Shown here piece after piece: positions 6,441 to 6,862 of a stretch of 6,862 nucleotides of DNA. Source of the DNA: Deltaproteobacteria bacterium (GTDB taxonomy: Bacteria; Desulfobacterota; BSN033; UBA1163). The translations under genes and the position numbers were made by a program. The notes beneath the pieces are model-generated. The model did no database searches. It had not been told where the DNA came from and saw only the letters and a program-made list of their open reading frames with translations. The stretch is from assembly GCA_016875155.1 (NCBI GenBank), contig VGSD01000157.1:1-6862 (forward strand), written 5' to 3'. Position 1 is the first letter of the stretch, and every line of letters begins with the position of its first letter.

Positions 6441-6862
6441 TGAATCGTGTTGAAAACTCAACGGGCCTGGATTTATCTTGCAAGTCAGGGGTGAAGACCT
6501 CCTTCTGGGACTATTCAGGGCTTCTTCTCAGTAATTTCACCCTTGTTCCCTTGCGTGCGGTCGCCGCAGCAATGATGGCTCGCATTTTGGGGACCGAAGG
6601 GTATGGCACCATTGCCCTTTATGCTTCGATGGTCAGTCTTGCTCATCTGTTCGCGGCCAATTGGACCATCGCATCCGTTATGCGTTTTGGCAGGGAGGAA
6701 TATGATAAGTGTAGAGGCATCCGCCAAACTTTTTGGGCAAGAAATCTCATTTTGATCCCATGTCTGTTAATAGGATTTCTCGGTATTACCCTTTTCAAAC
6801 ATTCGATCTCTCAATATATCGGCATGCCGAATTGGGCTATCGGACTGTTGATGGCCTCCATT
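6440..6862 (+). CDS. Wzx-like polysaccharide flippase, N-terminal part (3' partial)
   Basis: ATG 6440 shares one base with the preceding TGA (TGATG), and the frame stays open for 141 codons to the window end. A GAGGGA stretch at 6422-6427, about 12 bases upstream, may serve as ribosome binding site. After a short soluble N-terminus the protein has hydrophobic spans at roughly 25-47, 55-80 and 101-121, with a fourth starting near 131. The motif ARILGTEGYG (47-56) and the RFGREE segment (82-87) between the second and third spans are hallmarks I recognise in O-antigen/teichoic-acid flippases of the MOP superfamily. Such proteins move undecaprenyl-linked oligosaccharides from the cytoplasmic to the outer face of the inner membrane. 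Full family members are usually 400-500 residues, so about two thirds is missing. The call is confident; the substrate is whatever this locus builds. Confidence 0.88.
   Translation, partial: MNRVENSTGLDLSCKSGVKTSFWDYSGLLLSNFTLVPLRAVAAAMMARILGTEGYGTIALYASMVSLAHLFAANWTIASVMRFGREEYDKCRGIRQTFWARNLILIPCLLIGFLGITLFKHSISQYIGMPNWAIGLLMASI

Noticed and set aside
6515..6727. Reverse-strand 70-codon open frame
   Set aside because: Lies opposite the flippase gene, whose forward translation has clear flippase motifs and membrane spans.

Overview
This window is a compact run of six co-directional (+ strand) genes from a bacterial surface-polysaccharide (O-antigen, capsule or exopolysaccharide-type) biosynthesis locus. 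The genes cover essentially every base. They overlap by 1 to 8 bases or are separated by at most 17 bases, so I see no room for an internal promoter or terminator. The whole window reads as the middle of one long transcript. Both ends are cut inside genes.

Layout: (1) 1-1047, C-terminal synthetase half of an asparagine synthase-like amidotransferase, 5' end missing; (2) 1040-1612, left-handed beta-helix (hexapeptide) O-acyltransferase; (3) 1609-2733, Trm112-like zinc-ribbon plus class I SAM methyltransferase; (4) 2749-5658, a 969-residue protein joining a cobalamin-binding radical SAM enzyme to a GT4-type glycosyltransferase; (5) 5676-6440, second class I SAM methyltransferase; (6) 6440 to the window end, N-terminal part of a Wzx-like polysaccharide flippase.

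Working model (inference): the glycosyltransferase half of gene 4 adds a sugar to a lipid-linked glycan. The amidotransferase-like, acyltransferase, methyltransferase and radical SAM enzymes modify the glycan or its precursors. The flippase moves the finished unit across the inner membrane. The exact sugar and modification sites cannot be read from the sequence.

Organism: a bacterium of moderate base composition. A B12-dependent radical SAM enzyme inside a polysaccharide locus would suit an anaerobic or microaerophilic, possibly uncultured, Gram-negative lineage, but I cannot name a taxon. The most noteworthy item is the radical SAM/glycosyltransferase fusion. I found no RNA genes, CRISPR arrays, insertion sequences or attachment sites.
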